A stretch of 64,000 nucleotides of DNA from Lamellibrachia satsuma (Eukaryota; Annelida; Polychaeta; Sabellida; Siboglinidae), in contig BSQZ01000028.1 in NCBI GenBank assembly GCA_033239005.1, positions 1,631,001 through 1,695,000 on the forward strand, read 5' to 3'. The translations under genes and the position numbers were made by a program. Below, piece by piece: positions 35,301 through 45,970 of the stretch. The notes under the pieces were generated by a model. That model saw only the letters and a program-made list of their open reading frames with translations. It ran no database searches and was not told where the DNA came from. Within the stretch, counting starts at the first letter, position 1; every line of letters starts with the position of its first letter.

Positions 35301-35675
35301 GGACACTAGTTTAAACGTGCCATGGGGCAATGGCGCCTGATGTGTCCCTTCTGGTGGCACTGGTAACACTCCAGTTCGTCGTATCGCCGGCGTGCAACGG
35401 GAGCGGGAGGTCGCTGTATCACGGCAGGCAAACTCGATGGGTGAGGCACCGACGCTGCAGCCTGCATCGTCGTTAACAGTTGCCTCTGCTGTGCCAGCAC
35501 TTCTGTCAACCTTTTCTCGTTCCCCGCTAGACCGTCCTTCAAACATTGTCGCTGGCTTGCCAGCTCCGCCCACAGTTTGGCGATCTCGTCCCCTGCCGCA
35601 GTTTGTTCGGCGCGCGTCTCGCTCACATTCGCCTTCATCTTCTGTGGTGTTGCACTTTCCACCTCGTCCGCCCAC
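32379..35675 (-). CDS. pol: Gypsy Pol with integrase core deleted (protease, RT, RNase H)
   Basis: An open frame of 1098 codons that overlaps gag in another frame; true Pol probably begins inside the overlap through frameshifting, since the first 100 or so residues are only an open shadow of gag. Protease: CLLDTGSQVSFV, Asp at about residue 169. Reverse transcriptase: YPLPRIDESMDAL, FSTLDLQSAYTQVPM, AFGLCNAPATFQRLM; the catalytic box reads YLYD (TAC at 33890-33888 codes Tyr596) instead of YLDD. RNase H: FIVETDASDLGLGAVLSQ, YTDNNPLTYL, NADALSRL. Immediately after, at about residue 879, the frame continues with PSDIDVLLGADE and WVQQHQRRLRDAYQKA, which belong after the integrase catalytic core, then IQDAWQTRPYRVV. 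The HHCC and DDE segments are missing without loss of frame. The product acts in cytoplasmic virus-like particles in related elements. Confidence 0.92.
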   Translation of the reverse strand: MGGRGGKCNTTEDEGECERDARRTNCGRGRDRQTVGGAGKPATMFEGRSSGEREKVDRSAGTAEATVNDDAGCSVGASPIEFACRDTATSRSRCTPAIRRTGVLPVPPEGTHQAPLPHGTFKLVSSTKTNGPGVEELGTLMTASYDQIVGGTPVAKVTLAGQPVDCLLDTGSQVSFVTEAFYKAVLQPQGHMLRSARNWLTIRAADGLEIPYVGYFETTVCIAGVSVDDRAILVVRDSGQQFPGLLGMNVLSHVPEFAACLQEVATTDTFRFARVASRQAIRIPARSSVYVHAVGGRKGQTALIEPLTAGCGPLLTTSAAVCDRTFMVAMVNPTENDFWLRPRTRLGILKPADVLPHGAVRVDVSMNEIVVGVTPQRSPSIESDADSVEKLIDLSQFAGTDDELREVRALFNRHRAVFARSDDDLGCTSAVQHRIRTTDDVPVNMPYRRIPPTQLEEVKDHLQKLVRTGAIVESKSDFASAVVLVRKRSGALRMCCDFRALNAKTVKDAYPLPRIDESMDALAGARWFSTLDLQSAYTQVPMHPDEQHKTAFSTPFGLYEHRRMAFGLCNAPATFQRLMQTAFREEMFSILLCYLYDVLLFSTTVAEQIQRLDTVFTRLAEYGLKLELKKCAFFQPEVQYLGHRVSAAGIATDPEKVAAVERWPRPDTLKQLRSFMGFASYYRRYVPRFTAIASPLNALITTCCRDIKGKPRSSASFQLAGRWSEECDAAFSAIKRRLTSAPVLGFADYSKPFIVETDASDLGLGAVLSQVQDGKTRIIACASRGLRKSEKNKSNYSSKKLELLALKWAVCDKFRDYLLGGEFILYTDNNPLTYLMKSTKLPAVEQRWAAALAPFNFEIKYRSAKHNANADALSRLTPPRKVPSDIDVLLGADESSGDGWVQQHQRRLRDAYQKAATQLDNHADQRKARHDRHARELPLAAGERVYLRNHGIRGRSKIQDAWQTRPYRVVMRQGTNDVYVVEPADGFGAQRTVNRASLRLCVPGNGPKAAPPVRRRRLPCLPSVACVGSSDTSDTSSAPLLWTVRNPVVRDVSPSSSGPESSSTSSAEEDVRPLLRRTCRSRAGTHSNPGNWPRSVNQ

Positions 35676-36298
35676 TGCATCGCTACCTTCCTCAGTGACA
35701 GAAAATCTATGGCCCCATTCGCTTCGATGCGCCGTTTCAGTTCCCAGCGGAGGTGGACATCTCGCACGTTCTCGACGAACTGATCCCGGAGCATCGTGTC
35801 ACGTTCTGCTACACTCTTCGGAGCCAGCCGATGGATGCGGTCGGCGATGTCGATAAGACCGTGGGAATAGGACGTGATCGGCTCACCGGGCAACTGTCTG
35901 CGATAAAAGAATCGACGCAGCAGTTGATTCGCATTCTCTTTGTCGCCGTACACCTCCTCGAGGGCGACTAATATCTTCTCCGCATCCTCTCGCACCTCAC
36001 TTGGCTGACCGCGGATCTCAACTCTGGCAGCGCCATCTAAATAGCTGAAAATGAAGTTGGCCGCCGCCTCCCCGCTCAGATTCTGCGCACTAATGCACGA
36101 GCGGGCCTCCTCCACCCAGTCAGCCAAAAGTGGTTCCTCTGTTCCGCTGAAACGACGCAGCTTCCTCTCGCGCTGCACCACGAAAGTCGGTGCTGCCGGT
36201 GCCGTCCGCAGCCGTTGCAGCTCCTGGTGGTCGTCTTCCCATCGACTCCGTAGGGCTTCTAGCTCGTGGCGCAAGTCCTCCATTTCCAGTCTTTTCAC
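35306..36298 (-). CDS. gag: Gypsy Gag, 330 aa
   Basis: Structural capsid and nucleocapsid protein of the element. It has a charged coiled-coil-like N-terminus (MKRLEMEDLRHELEALRSRW), a capsid-like helical middle (FSGTEEPLLADWVEEAR, YGDKENANQLLRRFFYRRQ) typical of retrotransposon gag, a second coiled segment, and one CCHC zinc knuckle near the end (CYQCHQKGHIRRHC). The frame is intact and ends just after the knuckle; pol is open in a different frame across the last 370 bp. The start at 36298 lies 125 bp inside the 5' LTR boundary. Confidence 0.9.
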   Translation of the reverse strand: MKRLEMEDLRHELEALRSRWEDDHQELQRLRTAPAAPTFVVQRERKLRRFSGTEEPLLADWVEEARSCISAQNLSGEAAANFIFSYLDGAARVEIRGQPSEVREDAEKILVALEEVYGDKENANQLLRRFFYRRQLPGEPITSYSHGLIDIADRIHRLAPKSVAERDTMLRDQFVENVRDVHLRWELKRRIEANGAIDFLSLRKVAMQWADEVESATPQKMKANVSETRAEQTAAGDEIAKLWAELASQRQCLKDGLAGNEKRLTEVLAQQRQLLTTMQAAASVPHPSSLPAVIQRPPAPVARRRYDELECYQCHQKGHIRRHCPMARLN

Positions 36299-36402
36299 AG
36301 TCGCCGTTTTAGAATAAGAATTTCGAAAGACAGAGATAAAAACCGAAAAGTAAGAAATCCACGATGGAAGACAGAATTAAAAGTATTGGTCTGAATGCCT
36401 TA

Positions 36403-36419
36403 TCCCACTTCTGACACCA
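36403..36419 (-). other. Primer-binding site
   Basis: The plus strand reads TCCCACTTCTGACACCA, identical to a tRNA 3' end with its CCA; on the element's strand it is TGGTGTCAGAAGTGGGA, three bases from the LTR. This sequence matches the primer site associated with leucine tRNA in other Gypsy elements (family knowledge, tRNA identity not verified here). Confidence 0.8.
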
Positions 36420-36422
36420 AAA

Positions 36423-37770
36423 TGTGACCTGCAGCGCTTCGCGGGTCCCAAAACCAATCGACTTACACTAAGGCAAACAGAATATGTATATATAAGGTTT
36501 ATTCGCACGGAAGAACAATTAACCGAGACATAACGTTATATGGCAGACTAACTAAAATGTACTTAATTTCTGTGAACAACGGTTTAACTTAACCAAGATG
36601 ATATATGGCCGAAACGGAAACTACGGCGGAAACGGCGACTGCTACTCAGAACTATGATAGCTGTCATGGATAGAACACAGATTATTATCATGCCGGCATC
36701 ACAGTTCACGTCCTAATATCCTAACAACCAGTAGCCTGCACACAGCCAATGCACATTAGTAACATGGATTACTATGTAAATAGCATCTAAGATTCCGGCC
36801 AAACGTTGGACAGTTTATTAGCGCCAACGTAGCATCACATTCCACATAATAGCAATAAAGTGGTTGAATAAGAAAGCATGGCCCAGCCGTTCCGTTGAAG
36901 TCATGTTATAGCAATCTAATACAATAATACTGATCACGACGCCTATGCGTCTACTTATAATAGTGTACCGACCATACAACATAACTTTCACAAATAAATG
37001 TAACACCCGAATGTAACCCATTGCAGGACATCCAGTACACAACAGTAACGCTTGAACAATGTAACATGACTAGTGCTGCCGTCTAATGACAACAGGGGAA
37101 CACCATTCCACATCGGGGTACCGATACTGCCGACAACACTACTACTGACCTTACTCGTTGAAACCCAATGCCACCGCACGATACACTGTCACCGTAGTAC
37201 TAATTCTATTTTGCATTCCGCAACTCATTCTTGCTAACACATTATACATTCATTAATCTAACCGCTAGGACGATATACGAACGCTAACATGCCATTGTCG
37301 TTGACGGTGCCTAACTTAACTAGGTCTAGGACATTTAGGACATCTCGCCGTCAACAGTAAATATTGTAATGAATACGCTATCACCAAATAGCTACAAATC
37401 CGAACAAATAACCACAATGACAGAGTGTCATACAAACACAATGTCAGAGTGTCATACAAGCATAATGCTCCGCCCCAAGCGTGCATGTTTCACTTACGTG
37501 TAAATCAGATGTGATATCTGACCCAGACAAAAGAACACCCGTTGCGCGGGAAAATATGATAACCCGCCTTCCCATTTGCGCATCCGTTCTTGCGCACAGT
37601 TATTACCGTAAATTGGGAAATGTCAATGCAGCGCCCTATAAGCCAGATTATACCAGTGACGCTACAAAGGGTTATCGCTGTCAGTGTATATTCACTGCAT
37701 ACCGTTATAATGGAGGATAAATGTAAAAGCCTGAGCCTAATGCCAGATACATAAAAATCACAGGGTCACA
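36423..37770 (-). repeat. Gypsy 5' LTR (right copy)
   Basis: 1348 bp, same termini and length as the left LTR. Followed by the target duplication TAGA at 37771-37774. Confidence 0.95.
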
Positions 37771-37774
37771 TAGA

Positions 37775-38654
37775 CATGATGTTTTTGTGCACAGTACCAT
37801 CTGAGCTTTGAAACTGTGCCATCTGTCAGTTGGTATGCCTATTGCGTAAGGACATAGTGGCCATTAGGCAGGATGTATTCATATTTTGGAAACCGGCGTC
37901 AAGCGTCAGGCGTTGACGCAATTTGTGAAAAAAGAGGCATTCAATTTCCACGATCTTCACACATCAGGTGTCTTGGTGGGTCTGTCGTGTGCTGTAAAAA
38001 TTAAAAGAAATTGTAGGACAAATTTTACATTGAGGCATAAGAACGTTATAATGGTCGTCTGTGGGAAAGTGATTGGTCCGTGCCCTTCACGAAGCCGAGC
38101 GAGAGTCGGATAAGCGAGACTAAAGTTGAGCCAGTGGTGATACGCTGAGTGGCGCCACTGTTGGGGTGTGTGTTTATTGTATTTAACCACCAGGGATAGA
38201 AAGTTGTGGTACTGGCTGATAGAGGGCGGTATATCCGTCACTTTGGTGACAGCTGATCGAACTTCTTGACAATTTGGTTGACAGTTTGTGACAAATTAGT
38301 CTTGAGACTACCGTTTTAGCCTTGATATTCACTGAAATTGTTTTTTGGTTGACTAGACACATCTGTGATAATCGGTTAATATTGGTAGAGGTGTTATTAC
38401 CTTGCTGAAACATGTCAAAGCCACAGGTCTCGGCGGAAGTAACGCTGCGATAGTGAAACTAGCTACGCTGGATCGATTGAAGTTGGTTATCCTAGTATGT
38501 TTTAAATAACTATTTTCGTCAGCTTTTTGTCTACGGAACATATAAATTATTAAACATGTTGTGCGTACACATTTAAAAACATTTAATGACCTTTTCGATG
38601 CTCAATTTCGCACATTTAAGTCTTGCGAATAATAAATGCCATAAATCATTAAAT
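37775..38654. other. Intergenic, no gene seen
   Basis: No supported gene; the short frames on both strands lack motifs. Confidence 0.45.
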
Positions 38655-39540
38655 GGGAACATCAAATCTTCTATACGCCTTTTTGCAGATGATAGTATTA
38701 TATATCGTAAAATTTCTTCCAAAACCGACCACGAAATTCTCCAAACTAACCTAAGCCAACTCCAAACATGGTCAGACAAATGGCAAATGGAATTTAAAGT
38801 ATCTAAATGTGTCCACCTTCCAATAACAAATAAAACTAAACCCAGCCCACACAAGTACTCGCTTTCTGGCCAGCCATTATCCACTGTATCCAGCCACTCA
38901 TATCTCGGAGTAAAATTGGATTCCAAATTAACCTGGACAAATCACGTCACTGAAATAACTTCAAAATCTTCGAAATTTTTAGGCATGATTAAACGAACTC
39001 TTGGCCCATGTAAACCCGAAGGTTAAACAAACAGCCTACAACATGCTAATCCGGCCAAAACTCGAGTACTCTTCACCCATATGGAATTCTCACACCTTTT
39101 CACAAGTTAAAAGCCTTGAAAGAGTGCAACACTCTGCTGCTAGATTTGTTAAAAATTATTACAGACGGAACACAAATCCAGCAGATCTAATTACTGCCCT
39201 TGGATGGCCAATCCTCGAACGAAGATGTATCATTAAACAACCACAACCTTCTACAAAATTCTAAATAACATTATTGAGATCACCCCCCAGGTCTTTTCAT
39301 TTTATCCCTGAGCCATTCGCATATGATCCCCCCAAAAATTACCAACATAAAAAACCCAAAATCATTTCAAGAAGCAATTATGGAACTTCCTTTCACCACA
39401 CCTCCTCACTTAAACTGTCTTTAAAACACAGTGCTCAGCGTAAACTTATCCATGGTGTGGGTATGGAGACTGTCTATGTGTGCATGTGGCAAGGGAGCGA
39501 CAGTATCCATACACATAACCAACCTATTAAAAAATTTTCG
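38655..39540 (+). pseudogene. 5'-truncated LINE, C-terminal half of reverse transcriptase
   Basis: Begins NIKSSIRLFADDSIIYRKIS with the catalytic FADD box, then LQTWSDKWQMEFKVSKC, SHSYLGVKLDSKLTWTNHV and, after a frame change near 39020, NMLIRPKLEYSSPIWNSHT and QHSAARFVKNYYRR. This is the jockey/CR1-group order of palm, thumb and C-terminal segment. Everything upstream of the palm is missing, the usual result of incomplete reverse transcription. Confidence 0.85.
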
Positions 39541-40261
39541 TTTAACATCCTATACATAAAATAATTAAAACTATCAGATAAAACCATTTCAGCAATATTA
39601 AAGATACTAGTCTTTTAGTCGAATGTACCACCCACAGCGCATGCGCACAGTCCACCACAAACTCCTGCGTTAGCCCAAGTTTGGGCTGTTTGGAGTATAA
39701 CCACTTGAGACTTGAGAATAAAATGAGCAAGACGAAGATGTTGTTCAAAGCAAGTTAATATGTGAATTCAAGCATTGGGGAAAAATGATTGCTCTGCTAG
39801 TTCCAGAATGTTTTTAACACTCAGTAAAGTTCTGTTAATTTTCCGCTTTGGTGCTTGCTTTCACAGAAAGCTTGTAACACCCATTGATCAATGTGGTAGG
39901 CCTATATGCACGTTGATGCACAATTTGATATCTAAAATGTAAAGCAACAAGCTTCTTACTTGTATTGTGCATCGTCCTATGGAGGAATATTTTGTACAAT
40001 TGTGTAGTGGGTTTGGTGCCGATTCCTCTGAACAAACTACTGTGTGCCAATCAATGTGCTGGTTGGTATTGTTATTTACAGGTGTTGCAACTGGACAATG
40101 AAGCCATTGGCTAATCAAGAGTCAACATTTTTCATCCATGTGTGACTTGCCATTGTGAAAAATCTGTTGTTTCTGTTTTAAAATATGTATTCCCAATGTT
40201 GGCATTCGTACAATCAGTAGATAATTCATTCCAAGTTCTGTTCATGTTAGTGATAATTAGC
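39541..40261. other. Intergenic, no gene seen
   Basis: No supported gene or repeat recognised before the 38-bp satellite. Confidence 0.45.
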
Positions 40262-42115
40262 ACTTTCTCATATCCAGTCTGTTCTGCTCTACTAATGTTA
40301 AGTACTTCATGTCATGTAGTTCTGCTCTACTAATGTTAAGTACTTCATGTTATGTAGTTCTGTTCTACTAATGTTAAGTACTTCATGTCCTATAGTTCTG
40401 GTCTACTAATGTTAAGTACTTCATGTCATGTAGTTCTGCTCTACTAATGTTAAGTACTTCATGTTATGTAGTTCTGTTCTACTAATGTTAAGTACTTCAT
40501 GTCCTATAGTTCTGGTCTACTAATGTTAAATACTTCATGTCATGTAGTTCTGTTCTACTAATGTTAAGTACTTCATGTCATATAGTTCTGTTCTACTAAT
40601 GTTAAATACTTCATGTCATGTAGTTCTGTTCTACTAATGTTAAGTACTTCATGTCATGTAGTTCTGTTCTACTAATGTTAAGTACTTCATGTCATGTAGT
40701 TCTGTTCTACTAATGTTAAGTACTTCATGTCATATAGTTCTGTTCTACTAATGTTAAATACTCCATGTCATGTAGTTCTGTTCTACTAATGTTAAGTACT
40801 TCATGTCGTGTAGTTCTGTTCTACTAATGTTAAATACTCCATGTCATATAGTTCTGTTCTACTAATGTTAAATACTTCATGTCATGTAGTTCTGTTCTAC
40901 TAATGTTAAGTACTTCATGTCCTATAGTTCTGGTCTACTAATGTTAAATACTTCATGTCATGTAGTTCTGTTCTACTAATGTTAAGTACTTCATGTCATG
41001 TAGTTCTGTTCTACTAATGTTAAGTACTTCATGTCATATAGTTCTGTTCTACTAATGTTAAATACTTCATGTCATGTAGTTCTGTTCTACTAATGTTAAA
41101 TACTTCATGTCATGTAGTTCTGTTCTACTAATGTTAAATACTTCATGTCATGTAGTTCTGTTCTACTAATGTTAAATACTTCATGTCATGTAGTCCTGTT
41201 CTACTAATGTTAAATACTTCATGTCATGTAGTTCTGTTCTACTAATGTTAAATACTTCATGTCATGTAGTCCTGTTCTACTAATGTTAAGTACTTCATGT
41301 CATGTAGTTCTGTTCTACTAATGTTAAATACTTCATGTCATGTAGTCCTGTTCTACTAATGTTAAATACTTCATGTCATGTAGTTCTGTTCAACTAATGT
41401 TAAATACTTCATGTCATGTAGTCCTGTTCTACTAATGTTAAGTACTTCATGTCATGTAGTTCTGTTCTACTAATGTTAAATACTTCATGTCATGTAGTTC
41501 TGTTCTACTAATGTTAAATACTTCATGTCATGTAGTTCTGTTCTACTAATGTTAAATACTTCATGTCGTGTAGTTCTGTTCTACTAATGTTAAGTACTTC
41601 ATGTCGTGTAGTTCTGTTCTACTAATGTTAAATACTTCATGTCATGTAGTTCTGTTCTACTAATGTTAAATACTTCATGTCATGTAGTTCTGTTCTACTA
41701 ATGTTAAATACTTCATGTCATGTAGTTCTGTTCTACTAATGTTAAATACTTCATGTCATGTAGTTCTGTTCTACTAATGTTAAATACTTCATGTCATGTA
41801 GTTCTGTTCTACTAATGTTAAATACTTCATGTCGTGTAGTTCTGTTCTACTAATGTTAAATACTTCATGTCGTGTAGTTCTGTTCTACTAATGTTAAGTA
41901 CTTCATGTCGTGTAGTTCTGTTCTACTAATGTTAAGTACTTCATGTCATGTAGTTCTGTTCTACTAATGTTAAGTACTTCATGTCATGTAGTTCTGTTCT
42001 ACTAATGTTAAATACTTCATGTCATGTAGTTCTGTTCTACTAATGTTAAATACTTCATGTCATGTAGTTCTGTTCTACTAATGTTAAATACTTCATGTCA
42101 TGTAGTTCTGTTCTA
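40262..42115 (+). repeat. 38-bp satellite, about 48 copies
   Basis: The unit is TAGTTCTGTTCTACTAATGT followed by TAAGTACTTCATGTCATG. Variant sites (GTACTT/ATACTT, TCATG/TCATA/TCGTG/TCCTA, TTCTG/TCCTG) recur in patches. The array ends about 390 bp upstream of the first coding exon of the ARB2A gene. Confidence 0.97.
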
Positions 42116-42506
42116 CCTCCCACTTTAAATTTCAAGAGATATGTCTGAAGACCCACATTTTTGTCCTCGCTTATCCTCCTTGGCTCCTCAATGTACCCAT
42201 CCAACTATTTAACTTGTAAACCGATTAGTTTTTACCTGCTGAGCTCAGATTCCTGAACATTTTGATGCAGTAGAAGTATTCTTTATTGTATTGTAAGTTA
42301 TAAATCTGTGTAAAAACCTATTTGGCAACTTTTATTTTACAAATAGCTGGCTTATTTGATAGATAGCTGTAATATTAAGTCAAAGTCTGCAAGTAAATGT
42401 TGCTTTGCTTGCGGCGACTGTTTGAGCAAAACCAAGTTGTGTATGTTTTAAGAGATATTACACTCTTAAAGTACTTCTACTGGATGCAATTTTCATTCTT
42501 CCGTAG

Positions 42507-42581
42507 GATCATAGAGAGACTACAGAATGCCCAGGAGCCAATCACAAGGTGCAAATGGATTTGACCAAAGGTTTTATAACA
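42507..42581 (+). CDS. ARB2A: ARB2A (FAM172A) orthologue, exon with start codon
   Basis: First coding exon of a gene that runs off the right edge. Acceptor ttccgtag at 42499-42506; 5' untranslated bases to 42526; ATG at 42527 gives MPRSQSQGANGFDQRFYN; donor gtaagt at 42582 in phase 1. Joined to the next exons the phases agree throughout and the product aligns with the ARB2/FAM172A family: [50 protein letters not shown] and IIAHSYGGVV. In vertebrates this family has an alpha/beta-hydrolase-like fold and is reported to act in the nucleus on AGO2/chromatin-linked splicing; fission yeast Arb2 belongs to an Argonaute chaperone complex. An upstream non-coding exon is implied but not located. The short N-terminus differs from the mammalian one. 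Confidence 0.8.
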
Positions 42582-43203
42582 GTAAGTTTATAATTAGATA
42601 ACTTCTGATAACATCCAACTCACTGATTTTCAATGCTTGTCTTGTCCAACACTGTCCATGATGGTTTTGTTTAAAAGTGTTATCTGATCATAAAATCATT
42701 ATACAAAATAAACGATATCTATTTTCTAACATCTTGAATACCCAGATGTTTTATAATTTCGAACCACAATTTAAAAAAATATAATTTGATCTTTATCAAT
42801 TTAATTTCAGTTTTAGTACGAATATTGTGGTTACATGCAGAACAGATTTATACGGGTGTTATATGTCCATCCCATGAACACCTCACCTTGATAAACTTTG
42901 TCCACAGGTGTTGTAAGTTATTGACAGAGCTCTGCTCTTGAATGTACTGAATGGCAGTGATATTCATTAAAGCATAACGGTCAAATTAACCAAAATTGTG
43001 CTTAATTAAAACACATTTTGGTGGTCAAAATGTTAGCATGGTTATAGTTTATACAATAAAATAGATTTTATGATAAAACAATCAGACTATGTAGCTTTAA
43101 TATACATTAACCTTTAAAGTCAATCTAGAATATTTATATAAAACATTTCTGTTACTATTTCCTAATACATGTTCATGCTCAATTCTATATTTTTCACTTT
43201 CAG
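42582..43203 (+). other. ARB2A intron 1
   Basis: GT (gtaagt) to AG (tttcag) intron; AT-rich, no further feature seen. Confidence 0.7.
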
Positions 43204-43293
43204 GACAGTCACAGAATGGGAAACAAAAGTCTCAACCAACCAACTATAACTTCCCTAACACATTAGAAGGATTTGGGTATGCATTTAATGAGA
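43204..43293 (+). CDS. ARB2A: ARB2A orthologue, second coding exon
   Basis: 90 bp between ttcag and gtaagt. Reading frame carried over from phase 1 gives QSQNGKQKSQPTNYN and FPNTLEGFGYAFNE, the conserved start of the family's first domain. Ends in phase 1. Confidence 0.9.
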
Positions 43294-44249
43294 GTAAGTT
43301 CATTTTCAGTAAGTTTTAAATGCATCTGTATCTATTCTGACAAGATAACTATGGTATAAACTATAATGTTAGCAGTACCTTTATGTATACATGTTGGATA
43401 TTAAAAATGTAAAAATTACTGTACATCTTGCAACAATAATTTTTTTATTTATGCACAACTGTTTTGTTGCTGCAAGATCATGTTGAAATATGATTATCTT
43501 GAGTAAGTTTGACATATGATATGATGTTACAAATAGCAATGCATTCAAATACATTTCTCAACATTTTAAAGGTGAAATGCTAATTTTGGTTGCACGTCGA
43601 ATAATGTGGTTGGCTATTAAATAGTGATTAAATGAGGTGCCATGTATGCAACGTATAACTGAAATCTGATTTTTTGGTTGTATCAGTTTTCTGTACCAGG
43701 ATAGGGATTTGACATCTCACTTAGAGGTATTATCACTTAGAGCTATTTAACACTCTTCTCTTATAAACATCCCTCTTCAATTCAATGTTTTTTTTGCTTG
43801 TTCCAGACTCATTAAAAAAAATAACTGGGCTAGTATTCACTACAGCATGCTAGCTTGCTTAAGGAAATGTGTTGTTTAGTTTTTGTGATGTCATTGAACA
43901 AAATAATAAATAAATTTTCTCTCGATATTTTACGAAACAAATGGCAGAAGGTTTCTGGCTCTATATTCTATGACATGTGCATGATGTGAGGCTATTCACT
44001 GTTTCGCAGGTTACCCAATCTAACGAACAAAGTCAATTCAAATGTTTTAACAAAAGTACTCTCTTATTAAACCGACTGCTCATAACTATTCACACACTAC
44101 ACATTTGAACAGCAACGAAAGACAGATTTGTGATGGGCTCAACGAATTGAGGGACTTTTATATAATGTTTATGTATTAAGTATGCATGTATGAAGCAACC
44201 TATATGAGCATGACTGTTTCTAATCATGGCTACAATTATCCGTACACAG
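43294..44249 (+). other. ARB2A intron 2
   Basis: Donor gtaagt, acceptor tacacag. Contains a dispersed repeat copy at 43965-44160, about 90 bp before the acceptor. Confidence 0.7.
43965..44160 (-). repeat. Dispersed repeat family copy
   Basis: Blocks TCTATGACATGTGCATGATG, 'GGCTATTCACTGTTTCGCAG', TTATTAAACCGACTGC and 'GATGGGCTCAACGAATTGAG' in the same order as at 20595 and 49590. Confidence 0.7.
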
Positions 44250-44347
44250 AAGGTGAACTAGTACACACAGAGTCGGGTCAACAGTTTGAATATTATGCGT
44301 CTGACAAGAATGAATACAATCAGAAGAGATACAAAGCCATCGGAGAG
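44250..44347 (+). CDS. ARB2A: ARB2A orthologue, third coding exon
   Basis: 98 bp. Two bases complete the split Lys codon, then GELVHTESGQQFEYYASDKN and EYNQKRYKAIGE, matching the conserved GQLRHI.TGEPF...NQKRYEALGE block of the family. Ends in phase 0. The donor is GAG followed by gtgcag, which is weaker than consensus. Confidence 0.9.
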
Positions 44348-44618
44348 GTGCAGTAGAAATTTGGTCTTTCTATTTTGTTAATTGCTTCATGTTAGATAAT
44401 TCCCTGGTCTGTTTGTTGATTTTATGTGTTGCTATATCTTAGCTGGTCACTCTTTCTGTTATGAAATATACATAATAATAAAAGATGTGAGGGCCCCTGT
44501 GATGGTCTCAGGAAACATTTTGTCCATATCATGGAAATAATGCAATATGTTTGCAAGCATTTTACTAGCATTCATAACTTGGAATGGGAAAACAAGACAC
44601 ATGGAGAGCTTTTTTGGA

Positions 44619-45215
44619 TGGCCCATGCTCATCCACATGGCCCATGCTCATCCACGTTGCCTGTGTTCATACACATGGCCCATGCTCATCCATGTGGCCT
44701 GTGTTCATACACATGGCCCATGCTCATCCACATGGCCAATGCTCATCCACATGGCCTGTGTTCATACACATGGCCCGTGCTCATCCATGTGGCCCATGCT
44801 CATCCATGTGGCCCATGCTCATCCATGTGGCCCATGCTCATCCACATGGCCCATGCTCATCCACATTGCCCATGCTCATCCACATGGCCCATGCTCATCC
44901 ACATTGCCCATGCTCATCCACGTGTCCTGTGTTCATACACATGGCCCATGCTCATCCACATGGCCCATGCTCATCCACGTAGCCTGTGTTCATCCACATG
45001 GTTCGTGCTCATCCACATAGCCCATGCTCATCCATGTGGCCCATGCCCATCCACATGGCCCATGCTCATCCACATGGTTCATGCTCATCCACATGGCCCA
45101 TGCTCATCCACGTGGCCTGTGTTCATCCACATGGTTCATGCACATCCACATGGTTCGTGCTTATCCACATGGCCTATGCTCATCCACATGGTTCATGCTC
45201 ATCTACAGGGCCCAA
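44619..45215 (+). repeat. 19-bp minisatellite, about 31 copies
   Basis: Unit GGCCCATGCTCATCCACAT with variants (GGCCTGTGTTCATACACAT, GGTTCATGCTCATCCACAT). Because 19 is not a multiple of 3 and the unit lacks stops, all three plus frames stay open; these His/Pro/Cys-rich frames are not treated as a gene. Confidence 0.95.
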
Positions 45216-45504
45216 TTATGAACAAACTGTGTGTTAGTGTGAACTATGAATAATGATAATTGCGTGAAATAATTTATGCATGAAACCTTCAAATGAAGCT
45301 CTGCATGTATGAATGCTTCAGGACACTGGGCCCTGGATTTATTCAACGTTATCAATTGTAATGTACAGTTTTGAATCCAATGTTTGGTAAACACATATTT
45401 ATTAGTAATGCCACATTGAAATCTAGATACTAAGATTCAAAGCTGATATGTTTCATTGATGAAACTAGTTGTTTACGTGTGTTTAAGAGGATGTATATCT
45501 AAAA

Positions 45505-45970
45505 CTCCCCCTCAATTGATTTAGCCCATTGCAAATCAGGTTCATTGCTGTTCACATTTCTGTGAAAGCAAGCACCAAAGGAAGCACCAAAGCAAGCACC
45601 AAAGCAAGCACCAAAGCAAGCACCAAAGCAAGCACCAAAGCAAGCACCAAAGGAACACAATATTGTACTTAATGTGTCACTGGGCATAATTTTTTCTCTA
45701 TGCCGGAATTCACATATTTTACTTGCAACATCTTGCCTCCTTGTTAAAATCATCAAAAGGAATTAATTAGATCGGGTAGCATACTAAAGGGTGAATAGCA
45801 TTATGCTTTAGAAGTAATAACACATAATATTATAGCTGGATAACTTTTGCAATATGTTTGCCAAATATTGACCAGATCGGGTAAAAAATAATTTAATAAT
45901 TTGTCCGATGATTTCATCACAACATTTGCACAAACAAGCTAGCATGTCGTAGTGGATACTAGATTATTTA
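45505..45970 (+). repeat. Dispersed repeat family copy
   Basis: Begins CTCAATTGATTTAGCCCATT and ends GCTAGCATGTCGTAGTGGAT. Interrupted by a 12-bp tandem repeat. Confidence 0.7.
45567..45655 (+). repeat. 12-bp tandem repeat (AAGCACCAAAGC), about 7 copies
   Basis: Lies inside the dispersed repeat copy. The minus-strand FGACFGAC frame is a by-product. Confidence 0.9.

Larger units (their letters stand above)
30974..37770 (-). mobile_element. Ty3/Gypsy LTR retrotransposon, recent insertion, non-autonomous
   Basis: Two 1348-bp LTRs (TGTGACC..GGTCACA ends), a 4-bp target duplication TAGA, a primer-binding site, a purine-rich tract, gag and a shortened pol, all reading on the minus strand. By eye the LTRs differ at only three positions, so insertion is recent. 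Pol has lost the integrase zinc-binding and catalytic core through an in-frame deletion, and one catalytic Asp of the reverse transcriptase is changed. The copy cannot be autonomous and would have needed enzymes from related elements. Confidence 0.93.

Noticed and set aside
30974..37770. Possibility that the LTR element is an env-bearing retrovirus
   Set aside because: There is no room or open frame for an envelope between pol and the 3' LTR; it is a retrotransposon.
40262..42115. Regular 38-bp repeats resembling a CRISPR array
   Set aside because: There are no unique spacers between repeats, and the genome is eukaryotic; it is a simple tandem satellite.
44531..45253. 240-residue His/Pro/Cys-rich repeat protein
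   Set aside because: The 19-bp unit is open in all three forward frames, so openness is not evidence of coding; it sits inside an ARB2A intron.
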